From: Adhaeribacter aquaticus DSM 16391 | GTDB taxonomy: Bacteria > Bacteroidota > Bacteroidia > Cytophagales > Hymenobacteraceae | Direction: 5' to 3' | DNA: 64,000 nt | Assembly: GCF_000473365.1 (NCBI RefSeq) | Contig: NZ_KI421517.1 | Location: 2,839,713 to 2,903,712, forward strand | In this document: one piece after another, positions 9,505-19,313 of the stretch | How the letters are laid out: each line of letters opens with the position of its first letter | Position numbering within the stretch: the stretch's first letter is position 1 | Notes under the pieces: model-generated | Seen by the model: only the letters and a program-made list of their open reading frames with translations | Told to the model about the DNA's origin: nothing | The model's database searches: none | Made by a program: the position numbers and the translations under genes

Positions 9505-10620
9505 ATGAGTTCACGTCGTGATTTTTTACAAAAAATTTCCCTTTCAGCAATGGCCTTGCCGCTTTTGCCTGTTTCCGATGCTTTAAATCTGGAAGATATT
9601 TACGATAAGCCCTACGATGGTCCGGTATTGCGGGTAGCAATTATGGGATTAGGAAGTTACGGCACCCGGGTAGCCGAAGCCATGCAATCCAGCAAAAAAG
9701 CCAAACTGGTAGGTGTTATAAGTGGAACACCTTCAAAAGTTAAAGAGTGGCAAACCAAATATAACATTCCGGCTAAGAACAGTTACAATTACGACAATTT
9801 CGATCGTATAAAAAGTAACAAAGATATTGATGCTGTTTATGTGATTACTCCAAATGCTTTGCACCACGACCAGGTAATTCGGGTTGCTAAAGCCGGTAAG
9901 CATGTAATTTGTGAAAAACCTCTGGCTTTAAATGCAAAAGAAGGCCAGGAAATGGTAGATGCCTGTAAACAAGCTAACGTAAAACTTTTAGTAGGTTACC
10001 GGATGCACTTTGAGCCAAAAACGCTGGAAGTTATTCGGATGCGCAATGCTGGCGAGTTCGGTAAAATTTCGTTTTTCCAGGGTCTGTGTGGCTTCCGGAT
10101 TGGTGATCCTACACAATGGCGTTTGAATAAAGAGTTAGCTGGTGGTGGGTCTTTGATGGATATTGGTATTTACGCCTTGAATGGTTCACGCTATATGGTT
10201 GGAGAAGAACCGGTTTGGGTTACTGCCCAGGAAACTAAAACTGATCCGCAGAAATTTAAAGAAGGTGTAGACGAAACCATCATGTTCCAGTTAGGTTTTC
10301 CAAGCGGGGCGGTAGCTTCTTGTTTATCAACCTATAACATGAATAACCTGGATCGATTCTTTCTGAATGGTGAAAAAGGATATGCTGAAATGCAGCCTTC
10401 TACTGGTTATGGTCCAATAAAAGGGCGCACCCATAAAGGTGAATTAACGCAGCCACACATGACGCACCAAACCGTACAAATGGATGAAATGGCTGATATT
10501 ATATTAAATGGTAAAAAGCCTGTTGTGCCGGTAGATGGCGAAGAAGGTGTGAGAGACCTGAAAGTAATGGATGCTATTTATGAAGCCGTTAAAACTGGTA
10601 ATAAAGTAGCTTTAAAATAG
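9505..10620 (+). CDS. Gfo/Idh/MocA oxidoreductase with Tat signal
   Basis: The 371-residue protein begins with a twin-arginine-like signal (SSRRDFLQKISLSAMALPLL), so it is likely exported to the periplasm folded with its cofactor. The Rossmann motif GLGSYG follows near residue 50. CEKPLAL (the conserved Glu-Lys-Pro) is in the middle, and the C-terminal alpha/beta domain follows. Family members use NAD(P) on sugars or sugar derivatives; glucose-fructose oxidoreductase is the best-known Tat-exported relative. The substrate here is unknown. It is a stand-alone gene with a strong terminator. Confidence 0.88.
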   Translation: MSSRRDFLQKISLSAMALPLLPVSDALNLEDIYDKPYDGPVLRVAIMGLGSYGTRVAEAMQSSKKAKLVGVISGTPSKVKEWQTKYNIPAKNSYNYDNFDRIKSNKDIDAVYVITPNALHHDQVIRVAKAGKHVICEKPLALNAKEGQEMVDACKQANVKLLVGYRMHFEPKTLEVIRMRNAGEFGKISFFQGLCGFRIGDPTQWRLNKELAGGGSLMDIGIYALNGSRYMVGEEPVWVTAQETKTDPQKFKEGVDETIMFQLGFPSGAVASCLSTYNMNNLDRFFLNGEKGYAEMQPSTGYGPIKGRTHKGELTQPHMTHQTVQMDEMADIILNGKKPVVPVDGEEGVRDLKVMDAIYEAVKTGNKVALK

Positions 10621-10647
10621 AAAGAATAAATTGGCTTCGGCTATTAA

Positions 10648-10684
10648 ATACAAAGGGCCCTCTTTAAGAGGGCCCTTTGTATTT
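10648..10684 (+). terminator. Strong hairpin terminator
   Basis: A perfect stem (AATACAAAGGGCCCTCTT and its complement) with a short loop lies 27 bases after the oxidoreductase stop codon. Confidence 0.88.
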
Positions 10685-11017
10685 CCGGTTATTTTATAAT
10701 ATATGCTGGCGCCATTGTTTTTTTTAATGGCTGCCTGATGTATGCCTGAATTGCTGAGCCTTTACCTGGGAAGCAATAAATGAACATATTAGTAGTAAGA
10801 AAGGCATTAGGTTTTAAAAGGCAGAGTTGGCAGGTTTTGGTTACTATAGCCTATATATTTTAGATAAGGAATTATAAGTTAATAAAAGATAAGCGATAAA
10901 TCCTCAGGTATAAAACCAAACCTTTTAGTAGATTAATTTTAATCTGCTTGGGGCACGTAAATATGTTTATTTGAAAATATTGCTTTTAAAACGATATTGC
11001 CGGAAAGTAAATAGCAG
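10685..11017. other. Intergenic region before rlmH
   Basis: This is 333 AT-rich bases. I see no coding frame, hairpin or RNA gene; it presumably carries the rlmH promoter. Confidence 0.35.
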
Positions 11018-11491
11018 ATGAAAATTAAGCTTATAGCGATAGGTAAAACAGACGAAAAATTTCTGGAAGAGGGCATTGAAAAATATCTTAAAAGACTTAA
11101 ACATTATCATTCTTTTGAATTGATTATTATTCCGGATATAAAGCAGGGAAGCAAATTCATATCTGATAACTTAAAAGAAGCCGAAGGAAAATTAATTCTG
11201 CAAAAAGTTCAGGAAGGGGATTTCGTAATTCTACTGGATGAAAAAGGTAAAACGTTTACTTCTTCAGAATTTGCTGTTTTTCTGCAGAAGAAGCTTAATA
11301 CCGTTACTACCAATTTAATCTTTGTTATTGGTGGCGCTTTTGGTTTTTCACCTGCTGTTTACGAACGGGCAAACGAAAAAATATCACTTTCCAAAATGAC
11401 TTTTTCCCACCAAATGGTAAGGCTGTTTTTTACGGAGCAACTGTACCGGGGATTTACCATTCTTCGTGGTGAAAAATACCATCATGAGTAA
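11018..11491 (+). CDS. rlmH: 23S rRNA pseudouridine-1915 N3-methyltransferase RlmH
   Basis: At 157 residues it is the standard length for this SPOUT-fold methyltransferase. The SAM-binding loop FVIGGAFGFSP and the C-terminal SLSKMTFSHQMVRL, LYRGFTIL and terminal KYHHE are all intact and diagnostic. RlmH methylates pseudouridine 1915 in helix 69 of 23S rRNA in the assembled 70S ribosome. It stands alone, 114 bases before an amino acid permease with no clear functional link. Confidence 0.97.
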   Translation: MKIKLIAIGKTDEKFLEEGIEKYLKRLKHYHSFELIIIPDIKQGSKFISDNLKEAEGKLILQKVQEGDFVILLDEKGKTFTSSEFAVFLQKKLNTVTTNLIFVIGGAFGFSPAVYERANEKISLSKMTFSHQMVRLFFTEQLYRGFTILRGEKYHHE

Positions 11492-11605
11492 TTATATTTT
11501 CTCCTTGGAAACAGGAAGCTGTTTTACTAATGCCTAGGAGCACAAGCAGCACCACCAAGTAATAGCTTGGTGTAAATAATATTTAATAATTATCTATAAA
11601 CTATA

Positions 11606-13024
11606 ATGAGCGGATTTAAGCGGGAACTGAAGTTATTTGATGCGGTTATGATTGTGGCTGGTACCATGATTGGCTCCGGTATTTTTATTGTAAGTTCTGA
11701 TATTGCCCGCGAAGTAGGATCTGCCGGGTATTTATTATTGGTCTGGCTTATTAGTGGCTTTATTACTTTGGTTGGGGCCCTTAGCTATGCCGAACTGGCC
11801 GGTATGATGCCAAAAGCCGGAGGTCAGTACGTTTACCTGCGCGAAGCTTACAATCCATTAGTTTCTTTTCTGTATGGCTGGACGCTATTTCTGGTAATTC
11901 AGACTGGTACTATTGCCGCTGTAGGGGTGGCATTTGCCCGCTTTACCGGGGTTTTGCTGCCGAACATGTTTAATGATTCGGCTATTATACTTGATTTAGG
12001 CTTCTTGCAAATTTCGACGCTCCAGGTATTAGCGATTTTTACTATTCTGCTTTTAACTTACCTAAATTCCCGGGGTGTGCGCAATGGTAAATTAATTCAG
12101 AACGTTTTTGGCAGTACTAAAATTATTGCCTTGTTTGCTCTTATTCTCTTGGGCTTCATAATTGGGCAGCATGCGGATGCTATAAGTAGTAACTTTAGTC
12201 AGATGTGGCAACCGGAACGGGTATTAGTAACGGAGGGACAAGTTGTCGGTTCTACTCCTTTATCCGGGATAAACATTGTAGTTGCTATTGGTATAGCTTT
12301 GATAGGTGCCTTGTTTTCCAGCGATGCCTGGAATAACATAAGCTTTGCCGGCGACGAGGTGGTGGATCCCACTAAAACCCTGGTGCGCAGTTTAGCAATT
12401 GGAACTGGTCTGGTAACATTTACCTACATGCTGGTAAACATTGTGTATTTGCTGGTATTGCCTTTATCAGAAATTCAGACTGCCGCTTCCGACCGGGTAG
12501 CCGTAACCGCTGCCGAAGCAATAGGAGGCTCAGGTGCTACCTTAGCTATTGCTGTGCTAATCATGATCTCCACGTTTGGGTGCATTAACGGCTGTATTTT
12601 AGCTGGGGCCCGGGTTTATTATGCCATGGCCAAAGACGGTTTGTTTTTTCCGGGTATGCGGAAATTAAATAAAAAAGGGGTGCCGGGCGCAGCCTTGTGG
12701 TTTCAAGGGTTATGGGCTAGTTTGTTGTGCCTGTCGGGTACTTACGGTAGCTTATTGGGCTACGTCATGTTTGCGGTTATTTTCTTTTACATTCTCACCA
12801 TTATCGGTATTTATATTCTGCGAAAAAAAATGCCCGATTTGCCCCGTCCGTATAAAGCTATCGGATACCCATTTTTGCCGGCTTGCTATATCCTGCTGGC
12901 CTCGGCTTTTTGTTTAATTCTGCTTATTTACCGGCCCGAGAACTCCTGGCCCGGATTTATTCTGGTATTGTTAGGAATTCCGGTTTTCCTGCTGTTTAAA
13001 ACAAAGTTTAAAATAAGCGATTAA
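11606..13024 (+). CDS. APC superfamily amino acid permease
   Basis: The 472-residue protein has about 12 membrane segments. The first helix contains the APC substrate-binding motif GTMIGSGIF and is followed by GSAGYLLLVWLISG. A second conserved block is NISFAGDEVVDPTKTL. It resembles the LAT/YfnA-like branch of amino acid transporters in the inner membrane. The transported amino acid is not predictable here. There is no adjacent catabolic gene. Confidence 0.88.
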   Translation: MSGFKRELKLFDAVMIVAGTMIGSGIFIVSSDIAREVGSAGYLLLVWLISGFITLVGALSYAELAGMMPKAGGQYVYLREAYNPLVSFLYGWTLFLVIQTGTIAAVGVAFARFTGVLLPNMFNDSAIILDLGFLQISTLQVLAIFTILLLTYLNSRGVRNGKLIQNVFGSTKIIALFALILLGFIIGQHADAISSNFSQMWQPERVLVTEGQVVGSTPLSGINIVVAIGIALIGALFSSDAWNNISFAGDEVVDPTKTLVRSLAIGTGLVTFTYMLVNIVYLLVLPLSEIQTAASDRVAVTAAEAIGGSGATLAIAVLIMISTFGCINGCILAGARVYYAMAKDGLFFPGMRKLNKKGVPGAALWFQGLWASLLCLSGTYGSLLGYVMFAVIFFYILTIIGIYILRKKMPDLPRPYKAIGYPFLPACYILLASAFCLILLIYRPENSWPGFILVLLGIPVFLLFKTKFKISD

Positions 13025-13122
13025 CCTATAAACTATTGACTGTTCTTAAAAAAGGGAGAGGTAAAGCGGAAAAGTAGTTGATGTTATAATAGATTTATCT
13101 AGTTTTTTGCTTGATATCTACC

Positions 13123-13154
13123 TTGTAGCGTACACCTGTAAAATCATAATTTTG
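13123..13154 (+). promoter_or_regulatory. Candidate Bacteroidota promoter
   Basis: TTG at 13123-13125, a 21-base spacer and TAATTTTG at 13147-13154 fit the known Bacteroidota consensus (TTG/TTTG, 19-21 bases, TAnnTTTG). It ends 56 bases before the oxidoreductase start. Confidence 0.45.
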
Positions 13155-13210
13155 CTCCCTAAGTAATATTTTTTATTTTTCTGGCAGAGCCAAAACAAAC
13201 TCTTAATGCA

Positions 13211-14185
13211 ATGAAACAAATCCGTTGGGGTATAATAGGGTGCGGCGACGTAACCGAAGTAAAAAGCGGACCAGCTTTTTCAAAAGTGCCTAATTCTAAA
13301 CTGGTGGCGGTAATGCGCCGGGATGCCGCTAAAGCCGAAGATTATGCGCGCCGCCATAATGTGCCGAAATGGTATGCCGATGCCGATGCTTTAATTAATG
13401 ATCCTGAGGTAGATGCAGTTTACATTGCTACACCGCCGGGATCTCATGCCGAATATACTTTTAAGGTAGCTGCTGCCGGGAAGCCGGTGTACGTGGAGAA
13501 GCCCATGGCTCGTACCTATGAAGAGTGTCAGCAAATGATCGAAGCCTGTGAGGAGGCGGGAGTTCCGTTGTACGTGGCTTATTACCGCCGTAGTCAGCCA
13601 CTATTCCGGAAAGTAAAAGAATTAGTAACTACCGGGGCAATAGGGGATGTGCGCCTGGTTAATATGCGCCTGTATCACCCGGTACAAAAAGATTTAGACC
13701 AGGAGCAGTTGCCATGGCGGGTGCAGCCTGAGCACGCTGGCGGGGGCTTGTTTTTTGATTTAGCCTCCCATCAATTAGATATGCTGGATTATATTTTTGG
13801 CCCGATTACGCAGGCGCAAGGCATAGTAGGCAATCAGGCAGGCTTATATCCTGCTGAGGATGTTGTAGCAGCGACCTATGCTTTTGGTTCTGGTATATTG
13901 GGAACCGGTATGTGGAGTTTTACGGTGGGCGATAATGTAAAAACTGATACTATTGAAATAGTGGGTAGTGCTGGCCGGGTTATGTTCTCTACTTTTTCCA
14001 GTGAAGTTATCACACTAGAAAATGCAGAAGGTGTTCAGGCATTTACTATACCTTATCCGCAGCATGTGCAGCAGCCTTTTATTGAAGAAATGGTACAGGA
14101 TATTTTAGGTCAGGGTACTTGTCCGAGTACAGGCGTTTCAGCTGCTCGTACTGCCAAAATTATGGACCAGATTGTAGGGCGCTAA
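13211..14185 (+). CDS. Gfo/Idh/MocA family oxidoreductase, cytoplasmic
   Basis: The 324-residue protein has the nucleotide-binding motif GIIGCGDVT at residues 7-15 and VYVEKPMAR with the conserved Glu-Lys-Pro around residue 97. A substrate domain with GGGLFFDLASHQLDML contains the usual catalytic-region His. There is no signal peptide, in contrast to the Tat-exported paralog at 9505. It would oxidise or reduce a sugar or cyclitol with NAD(P); the substrate is unknown. It appears to be a single-gene unit behind a recognisable promoter. Confidence 0.9.
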   Translation: MKQIRWGIIGCGDVTEVKSGPAFSKVPNSKLVAVMRRDAAKAEDYARRHNVPKWYADADALINDPEVDAVYIATPPGSHAEYTFKVAAAGKPVYVEKPMARTYEECQQMIEACEEAGVPLYVAYYRRSQPLFRKVKELVTTGAIGDVRLVNMRLYHPVQKDLDQEQLPWRVQPEHAGGGLFFDLASHQLDMLDYIFGPITQAQGIVGNQAGLYPAEDVVAATYAFGSGILGTGMWSFTVGDNVKTDTIEIVGSAGRVMFSTFSSEVITLENAEGVQAFTIPYPQHVQQPFIEEMVQDILGQGTCPSTGVSAARTAKIMDQIVGR

Positions 14186-14239
14186 CTAAGAATTAACCTT
14201 ATAAAAATTTAAATAGACATAGTTTGCTACTATGTTAAA

Positions 14240-14279
14240 CGTTTTCAAAGGTTTTGCTACGGCAAAGCTTTTGAAAACG
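14240..14279. repeat. Long imperfect inverted repeat
   Basis: CGTTTTCAAA and GCTTTGCC on either side of a short centre pair with their complements over about 18 positions. No T-run follows, so it does not look like a standard terminator, although it lies 55 bases after the oxidoreductase stop. Confidence 0.6.
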
Positions 14280-15020
14280 GTATTTGCTCTCCTTACGAAT
14301 GCATTTCTAATGTTACTGGGATTAGCCCTTGGGAGCTATAAAATTTAATAAGATTGCTGCTCTTTCTTCTTTTCTCTTAAAGATTGTAGCTTTGAAGTAT
14401 AGGGTTCATGTTCTAAATAATAAGAAAGAGCTTGTTGATTGAAAGATAAAAGGGTTTAATAGCATAGAGAAATAAAGTGCTATAAAAGGAAGAACAATTT
14501 ACCCTTATCCTGCCATAATTTAAGCTTTGCTCACTTTGTGTAACAACCGTTAGGCAGAAAAGATGCCTCAAAAGCTTTCGTTTACTTCTCGTGCCCACAT
14601 TACATAATATCTGGCTCAACACGCAGTTTTTGGAAAAGCAACTGCTCTTGTTGCAAAACGAAGATGCAAAGACGTAATAAGGGAGAAAAATTTACTTCTT
14701 TTTAAGGAGTTTTTTTTGTGCGTGTTGGTAACCTTTTCTCTTTAAATCAAATTAGCTTTCTCAGGGTACTAACCACAATTGGCTATAAGTGTTTTCTTCT
14801 CTTATAGCCTTAACGGTGTCTGATTTTGTATTTCCTGTTCCTGAAAAATAGATTTCTTATTCTCTGGGTTGATTAAAAAGTCTCCTGCTAATAGGCACAA
14901 GTAGGATTCGCTTTTTTCGAATGCTAATCGAAATATTTATTAAAAAAGTTATATTAATTATAAATATAAGTTCGCGTTTTGAAAATAAGAAGAGGTAGAG
15001 GATGAGTAAATTTTTTCTAT
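14280..15020. other. Long non-coding region
   Basis: About 740 AT-rich bases show no convincing frame. A 69-codon minus-strand frame at 14413-14622 has no protein-like composition. No RNA gene was recognised. Together with the neighbouring gaps this makes one of the emptiest 1.5 kb of the window, and it may be decayed sequence. Confidence 0.4.
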
Positions 15021-15272
15021 CTATATAAGTACTGTTATGGATCCTGATAATATAAAAGATAAGTAATCTATCTCAGAGATAAATTGCCAGTTTGCCATTT
15101 TTTCTTGTTCTGGCTCAGAAATTTGGTTTCTTAGTATATAATTTTCTGGCCCTATCTTGTAAATAGAGAAACTATTAGTAGGCACCGAATGCTTGCTTCT
15201 TGCTACTAATTCTAATTCATTAAAATCAAATTCTAAATGATTAGGTAAATATTGGATATTGTGGTTCAACAT
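15021..15272 (-). CDS. Hypothetical 83-residue protein
   Basis: An ATG-started minus-strand frame encodes a polar, acidic protein with no signal peptide and a slightly hydrophobic end. Its composition (FDFNELELVARSK, SIYKIGPENYI) is protein-like, but I recognise no family. It sits alone inside a long empty region, so it could be a small orphan gene or a fragment. Confidence 0.35.
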   Translation of the reverse strand: MLNHNIQYLPNHLEFDFNELELVARSKHSVPTNSFSIYKIGPENYILRNQISEPEQEKMANWQFISEIDYLSFILSGSITVLI

Positions 15273-15688
15273 AAATAGTGCAATTTTTATCCTTTACAAA
15301 AAAACTAGGTTTTGAGTTCCTGTACTTTTAACCTGACCCGAACAAAATTGCTTAAACCCCCATTTATACGCCTCTAAAAGTAGCTTTGTCAATAGCTCTC
15401 TCCCTGTCCAATTAACAAAATAATAATATTGCTATAATTATCTGGTAATGTCTGATTAATAGCTTTAGCGTATTAATGATCAGTAGGTTAAGGATGGTGA
15501 TTATGCTCAAGAATCTCTATAAAATATTGTTGTATGGCCTGTATCTATTGGCTTATTGGTCAATGGTGCACTAAACTTTTGTGTTATGAAAACTTTAGTA
15601 AATTTTTTCAAAAAAAAGTTAGAGAACCTCTTTCTTTCCCGGTTGCACTCCTTTTGCTCTCCATTCAAAACGCACTAATCTGTAAAGA
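15273..15688. other. Intergenic region before phosphoesterase
   Basis: This is 416 AT-rich bases. A 65-codon plus-strand frame (15534-15731) overlaps the phosphoesterase start and looks spurious. I see no clear promoter or hairpin. Confidence 0.35.
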
Positions 15689-16558
15689 ATGGCTAATATC
15701 AGGAAACTGCACTCCTACAAAAGAAAAGTAGATGTAGTTATTATTTCGGATACTCACTTAGGGACGTACGGGTGCCATGCGGAGGAGCTGCTGCGGTACC
15801 TGAAAAGTATCCAGCCAAAGCATATAATTCTGAATGGTGATATTATAGATATCTGGCAGTTTAGTAAAAGTTATTGGCCGGCTTCGCATATGCGGGTTGT
15901 AAAATACCTGACCGGCTTGATTGCTAAAGGAGTGAAAGTGGAATACATTACCGGCAACCATGATGAAATGCTCCGGAAGTTTGTTGGGTTTAAGTTAGGT
16001 TCATTTAGCATTGAGAATAAAAAAGTGCTGGAGTTAGATGGCCATAAAGCGTGGATTTTTCATGGTGATGTATTTGATGTTACCATGAAGCATGCCAAAT
16101 GGCTAACCCGTTTAGGCGCTAAAGGATACGATCTGCTAATTCTTCTTAACCGATTGATAAATTATTTTTGCAGTAAACTCAAATATGATAAAATTCTACT
16201 ATCTAAAAGTATTAAAAACCGAGTAAAAAGTGCTGTTAAGTTTATAAACGATTTTGAACAAACCTGCGCTGAAATTGCCATTGAGAACAATTATCAATAT
16301 GTAATTTGTGGCCATATTCATCATCCCGAAATACGACAAATTACTACTAATAATGGCCAGGTAACATATCTAAACTCCGGAGATTGGATAGAAAATCTGA
16401 CGGCTCTGGAGTATTCTGGTGGAACCTGGCACCTGTACAAATATTTGGAAGATACTTCGCTGCACAGCCAGGAGGCTGATGAGGTTAGTTCAGAAGTATT
16501 AGATACAACTTTGCTTTTCCAATCCCTGATGTCTGAATTTAACCTTAAACGCGCTTGA
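15689..16558 (+). CDS. LpxH-like calcineurin-type metallophosphoesterase
   Basis: The 289-residue protein carries all metal-binding blocks in order: DTHLG, NGDIIDIW, GNHDE, HGDVFD and CGHIHHPE. This layout matches the UDP-2,3-diacylglucosamine diphosphatase (LpxH) superfamily as found in Bacteroidota, although many members act on other pyrophosphates. No signal peptide is seen, so it should act in the cytoplasm or at the inner face of the membrane. It overlaps the next gene (a glycosyltransferase) by 4 bases, and a glucosidase follows, so the three genes probably work together on a glycan or glycolipid. Confidence 0.82.
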   Translation: MANIRKLHSYKRKVDVVIISDTHLGTYGCHAEELLRYLKSIQPKHIILNGDIIDIWQFSKSYWPASHMRVVKYLTGLIAKGVKVEYITGNHDEMLRKFVGFKLGSFSIENKKVLELDGHKAWIFHGDVFDVTMKHAKWLTRLGAKGYDLLILLNRLINYFCSKLKYDKILLSKSIKNRVKSAVKFINDFEQTCAEIAIENNYQYVICGHIHHPEIRQITTNNGQVTYLNSGDWIENLTALEYSGGTWHLYKYLEDTSLHSQEADEVSSEVLDTTLLFQSLMSEFNLKRA

Positions 16559-17565
16559 AAATATTATATGCTGTACAGGGCACCGGTAACGGGCACCTGA
16601 GCCGGGCGCTGGATGTAATTCCCCAGTTAAAGAAAAAAGCTGCCGTAGATGTTTTAATGAGTGGTTGCCAGGCCGATTTAGCTTTACCCTTCCCGGTTAA
16701 ATATAAATACCATGGGATGAGCTTTATATTCGGGAAAAAAGGTGGGGTAGATTTTGTGCAGACCTTTGCACAATTACAATCGCGATCTTTTTTTCAGGAG
16801 GTCCGGGATTTGCCCGTAGAAGATTATGATTTGGTTATTAATGACTTTGAGCCCGTTTCGGCCTGGGCATGTTATTTTAAAAAGTTACCTTGTATTTCAT
16901 TAAGTCATCAAAGTGCAGTTCTGGCTCCCGAAGCTCCGCAACCTAAAAAACAAGATGTTTTTGGGCGGTTTATTTTGCGTAATTATGCTCCGGTAACGGA
17001 TCATTTCGGTTTTCATTTTCAACGGTTCAATTCTAAAATTTTTACGCCGGTAATCCGGTCTCAGGTAAGAGATTTACAAATTGAAAACAGAGGTCATTAC
17101 ACCGTTTACTTACCAGCGTATGACGATAAAAGTCTGGTAACAGCTCTTCAAGATTTTAAACAGGTGCAATGGCAGGTTTTCTCTAAACATAACCGTCAGC
17201 CATTTCAGTACAAGAATATATCCATACGCCCAATTCAAAACGAAGCTTTTATAGAAAGTATGGCTACCAGTTCGGGGGTACTTTGCGGGGCTGGTTTTGA
17301 AACGCCTGCCGAAGCCCTTTTTATGGAAAAGAAATTATTGGTAGTTCCCATGAAAAACCAGTATGAACAGCATTGTAATGCCGCGGCTTTAGCAGCCATG
17401 GGGGTGCCGGTTATTAAAAGTTTAAAAGCCAAACACGGGCCTTTAATAGGAGAGTGGCTGCAGCAGGATAAAGTTATTCCGGTACATTATCCGGATGAAA
17501 CAGAAAAAGTTGTGGATATGCTATTAGAAAAATATTCCGTAAAAGCTGAATCATTAGTGTTTTAA
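16555..17565 (+). CDS. MurG-like glycosyltransferase family protein (GT-B fold)
   Basis: The 336-residue protein starts with a TTG that overlaps the upstream stop codon (TTGA), giving tight translational coupling. The N-terminal GTGNGHLSRA is the donor-loop glycine motif of GT-B transferases. The C-terminal CGAGFETPAEALF and KNQYEQHCNA match the nucleotide-sugar binding site of the GT28-like family. It would move a sugar from a nucleotide donor to an unknown acceptor. It lies between a phosphoesterase and a GH1 glucosidase, which suggests a shared glycoside or glycolipid pathway. Confidence 0.8.
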   Translation: MKILYAVQGTGNGHLSRALDVIPQLKKKAAVDVLMSGCQADLALPFPVKYKYHGMSFIFGKKGGVDFVQTFAQLQSRSFFQEVRDLPVEDYDLVINDFEPVSAWACYFKKLPCISLSHQSAVLAPEAPQPKKQDVFGRFILRNYAPVTDHFGFHFQRFNSKIFTPVIRSQVRDLQIENRGHYTVYLPAYDDKSLVTALQDFKQVQWQVFSKHNRQPFQYKNISIRPIQNEAFIESMATSSGVLCGAGFETPAEALFMEKKLLVVPMKNQYEQHCNAAALAAMGVPVIKSLKAKHGPLIGEWLQQDKVIPVHYPDETEKVVDMLLEKYSVKAESLVF

Positions 17566-17663
17566 CTAAAAAGCGAATAAACTAGAAAGGAAGAAATGTT
17601 TCGCCGCACCCCAAGGATAGGATTCTTTATTCTAAGGCGACAGCATAAAGTAAAAAGATAAGA

Positions 17664-19034
17664 ATGGATAGCGTAGTAGAAGATAGTTTCAAAAGAGAAG
17701 AATTACATAAAGAGGCATTTGGTAAAGATTTTAAATGGGGTGTTTCAACAGCAGCTTACCAGATAGAGGGCGCTCATCAGGCTGATGGGAAAGGAGCTTC
17801 CATCTGGGACCATTTTACCGGAATTAAAGGTAAGATTCTGAACAATCATAACGGTAACAACGCCTGCGATTTTTACAATCGGTACCATTCCGATTTAAAC
17901 CTGATGCGGGAGTTGCATATTCCTAACTTTCGGTTTTCATTGTCTTGGTCCCGGATATTACCCCAGGGGGTAGGACAAATTAACTACAAGGGAGTAGACT
18001 ACTACCAACGCATAATAGACCATTGCTTAGAGAATAACATTGAGCCTTGGGTAACTTTGTACCATTGGGATTTACCGCTGGCTTTAGAACAAAAGGGCGG
18101 CTGGGCAAACCGGGATGTTGTAAGTTGGTTTGAAGAATACGCCCAGTTATGTGCTGATAAGTTTGGGGATAGGGTGCGGAATTGGATGGTATTGAATGAA
18201 CCCATGGTTTTTGTGGGTGCCGGATATTTCCTAGGAAAGCACGCGCCAGGCCGGAGAGGAATTAAATCTTTTCTTTCTGCTACTCATCATGCTGCTTTAT
18301 GTCAGGCGGCTGGAGGGCGTATTTTAAAAGCAAGTTTGCCTCATGCCAAAGTAGGTACCACGTTTTCCTGTTCGCACCTGGAGCCTTACCGGGATTTAGA
18401 GCGGGATAAAAAGGCAACTTTAAGGGTAGATGCTATACTAAACCGACTTTTCCTGGAGCCGGCATTAGGTTTGGGCTACCCTTTTCAGGAGGTAAAGTCT
18501 TTAAAGCGCATTACCGATTTTTTTAAAGCGGGTGATGAAGACCTGTTACCTTTTGATTTTGATTTTATTGGCGTTCAGAATTATACCCGGGAGGTAGTTA
18601 AATATTCTTTATTTACCCCTTTTATTCAGGCGTCTTTGGTGCCGGCAAATAAACGTAAAGTAGTACACACGGCTATGAACTGGGAAGTTTATCCGGAAGC
18701 TATTTACCACATGCTCCATAAATTTCAGGCTTATCCGAAGGTTAAAAAAATTATTATTACCGAAAATGGTGCAGCTTTTCCGGATGTGCTAATAAATGGA
18801 AATGTACAGGATTCCCAGCGCCTGCAATATCTACAGCAATATTTAAAACAAATACTGCGGGCGAAGCAAGAAGGGGTAAAGGTGGATGGTTACTTTGTTT
18901 GGACTTTTACGGATAACTTTGAATGGGCTGAAGGCTATAATCCTAGGTTTGGATTAGTTTACGTAGATTTTGAAACTCAAGAACGTTATGTAAAAGCTTC
19001 AGGGCAATGGTATAGTAATTTTTTGAAGCAATAA
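17664..19034 (+). CDS. GH1 family beta-glucosidase
   Basis: The 456-residue protein is a complete GH1 enzyme of normal length. It has the N-terminal FKWGVSTAAYQIEG, TLYHWDLP, the acid/base Glu179 in LNEP and the nucleophile Glu367 in TENG, with WTFTDNFEWAEGY near the end. No signal peptide is seen, so it is predicted cytoplasmic. It would hydrolyse beta-glucosides or beta-galactosides with retention. It is the third gene of the phosphoesterase-glycosyltransferase run, 98 bases after the previous stop. Confidence 0.95.
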   Translation: MDSVVEDSFKREELHKEAFGKDFKWGVSTAAYQIEGAHQADGKGASIWDHFTGIKGKILNNHNGNNACDFYNRYHSDLNLMRELHIPNFRFSLSWSRILPQGVGQINYKGVDYYQRIIDHCLENNIEPWVTLYHWDLPLALEQKGGWANRDVVSWFEEYAQLCADKFGDRVRNWMVLNEPMVFVGAGYFLGKHAPGRRGIKSFLSATHHAALCQAAGGRILKASLPHAKVGTTFSCSHLEPYRDLERDKKATLRVDAILNRLFLEPALGLGYPFQEVKSLKRITDFFKAGDEDLLPFDFDFIGVQNYTREVVKYSLFTPFIQASLVPANKRKVVHTAMNWEVYPEAIYHMLHKFQAYPKVKKIIITENGAAFPDVLINGNVQDSQRLQYLQQYLKQILRAKQEGVKVDGYFVWTFTDNFEWAEGYNPRFGLVYVDFETQERYVKASGQWYSNFLKQ

Positions 19035-19313
19035 CAATAATAGACTTATAATTGATTAGGGGAAATTCCGATTTCCTATTAAAACTGCCCAGATTTTCTG
19101 TTTCATTTCAAAACCTTATTAATTTATAGCTGTTTAAGATCAGAACTAATTCACTATTTATTGGGTAAAAATATTTTTAATTAGCCTTATTTTAAGGTAT
19201 GATTATTGCTATATAATAAAAATATTTTTAAACCCAGGCAACCAAACCTAATAGAAAATACTCTTAGAGTAGTAAAGGTTGCTGATTAGTTTATAGCATC
19301 TTAAATACTGTTT

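Noticed and set aside
14413..14622. 69-codon minus-strand frame
   Set aside because: Composition is that of random AT-rich DNA, with no homology pattern or gene context.
15534..15731. 65-codon plus-strand frame before the phosphoesterase
   Set aside because: It overlaps the phosphoesterase start in another frame and has no protein-like pattern.
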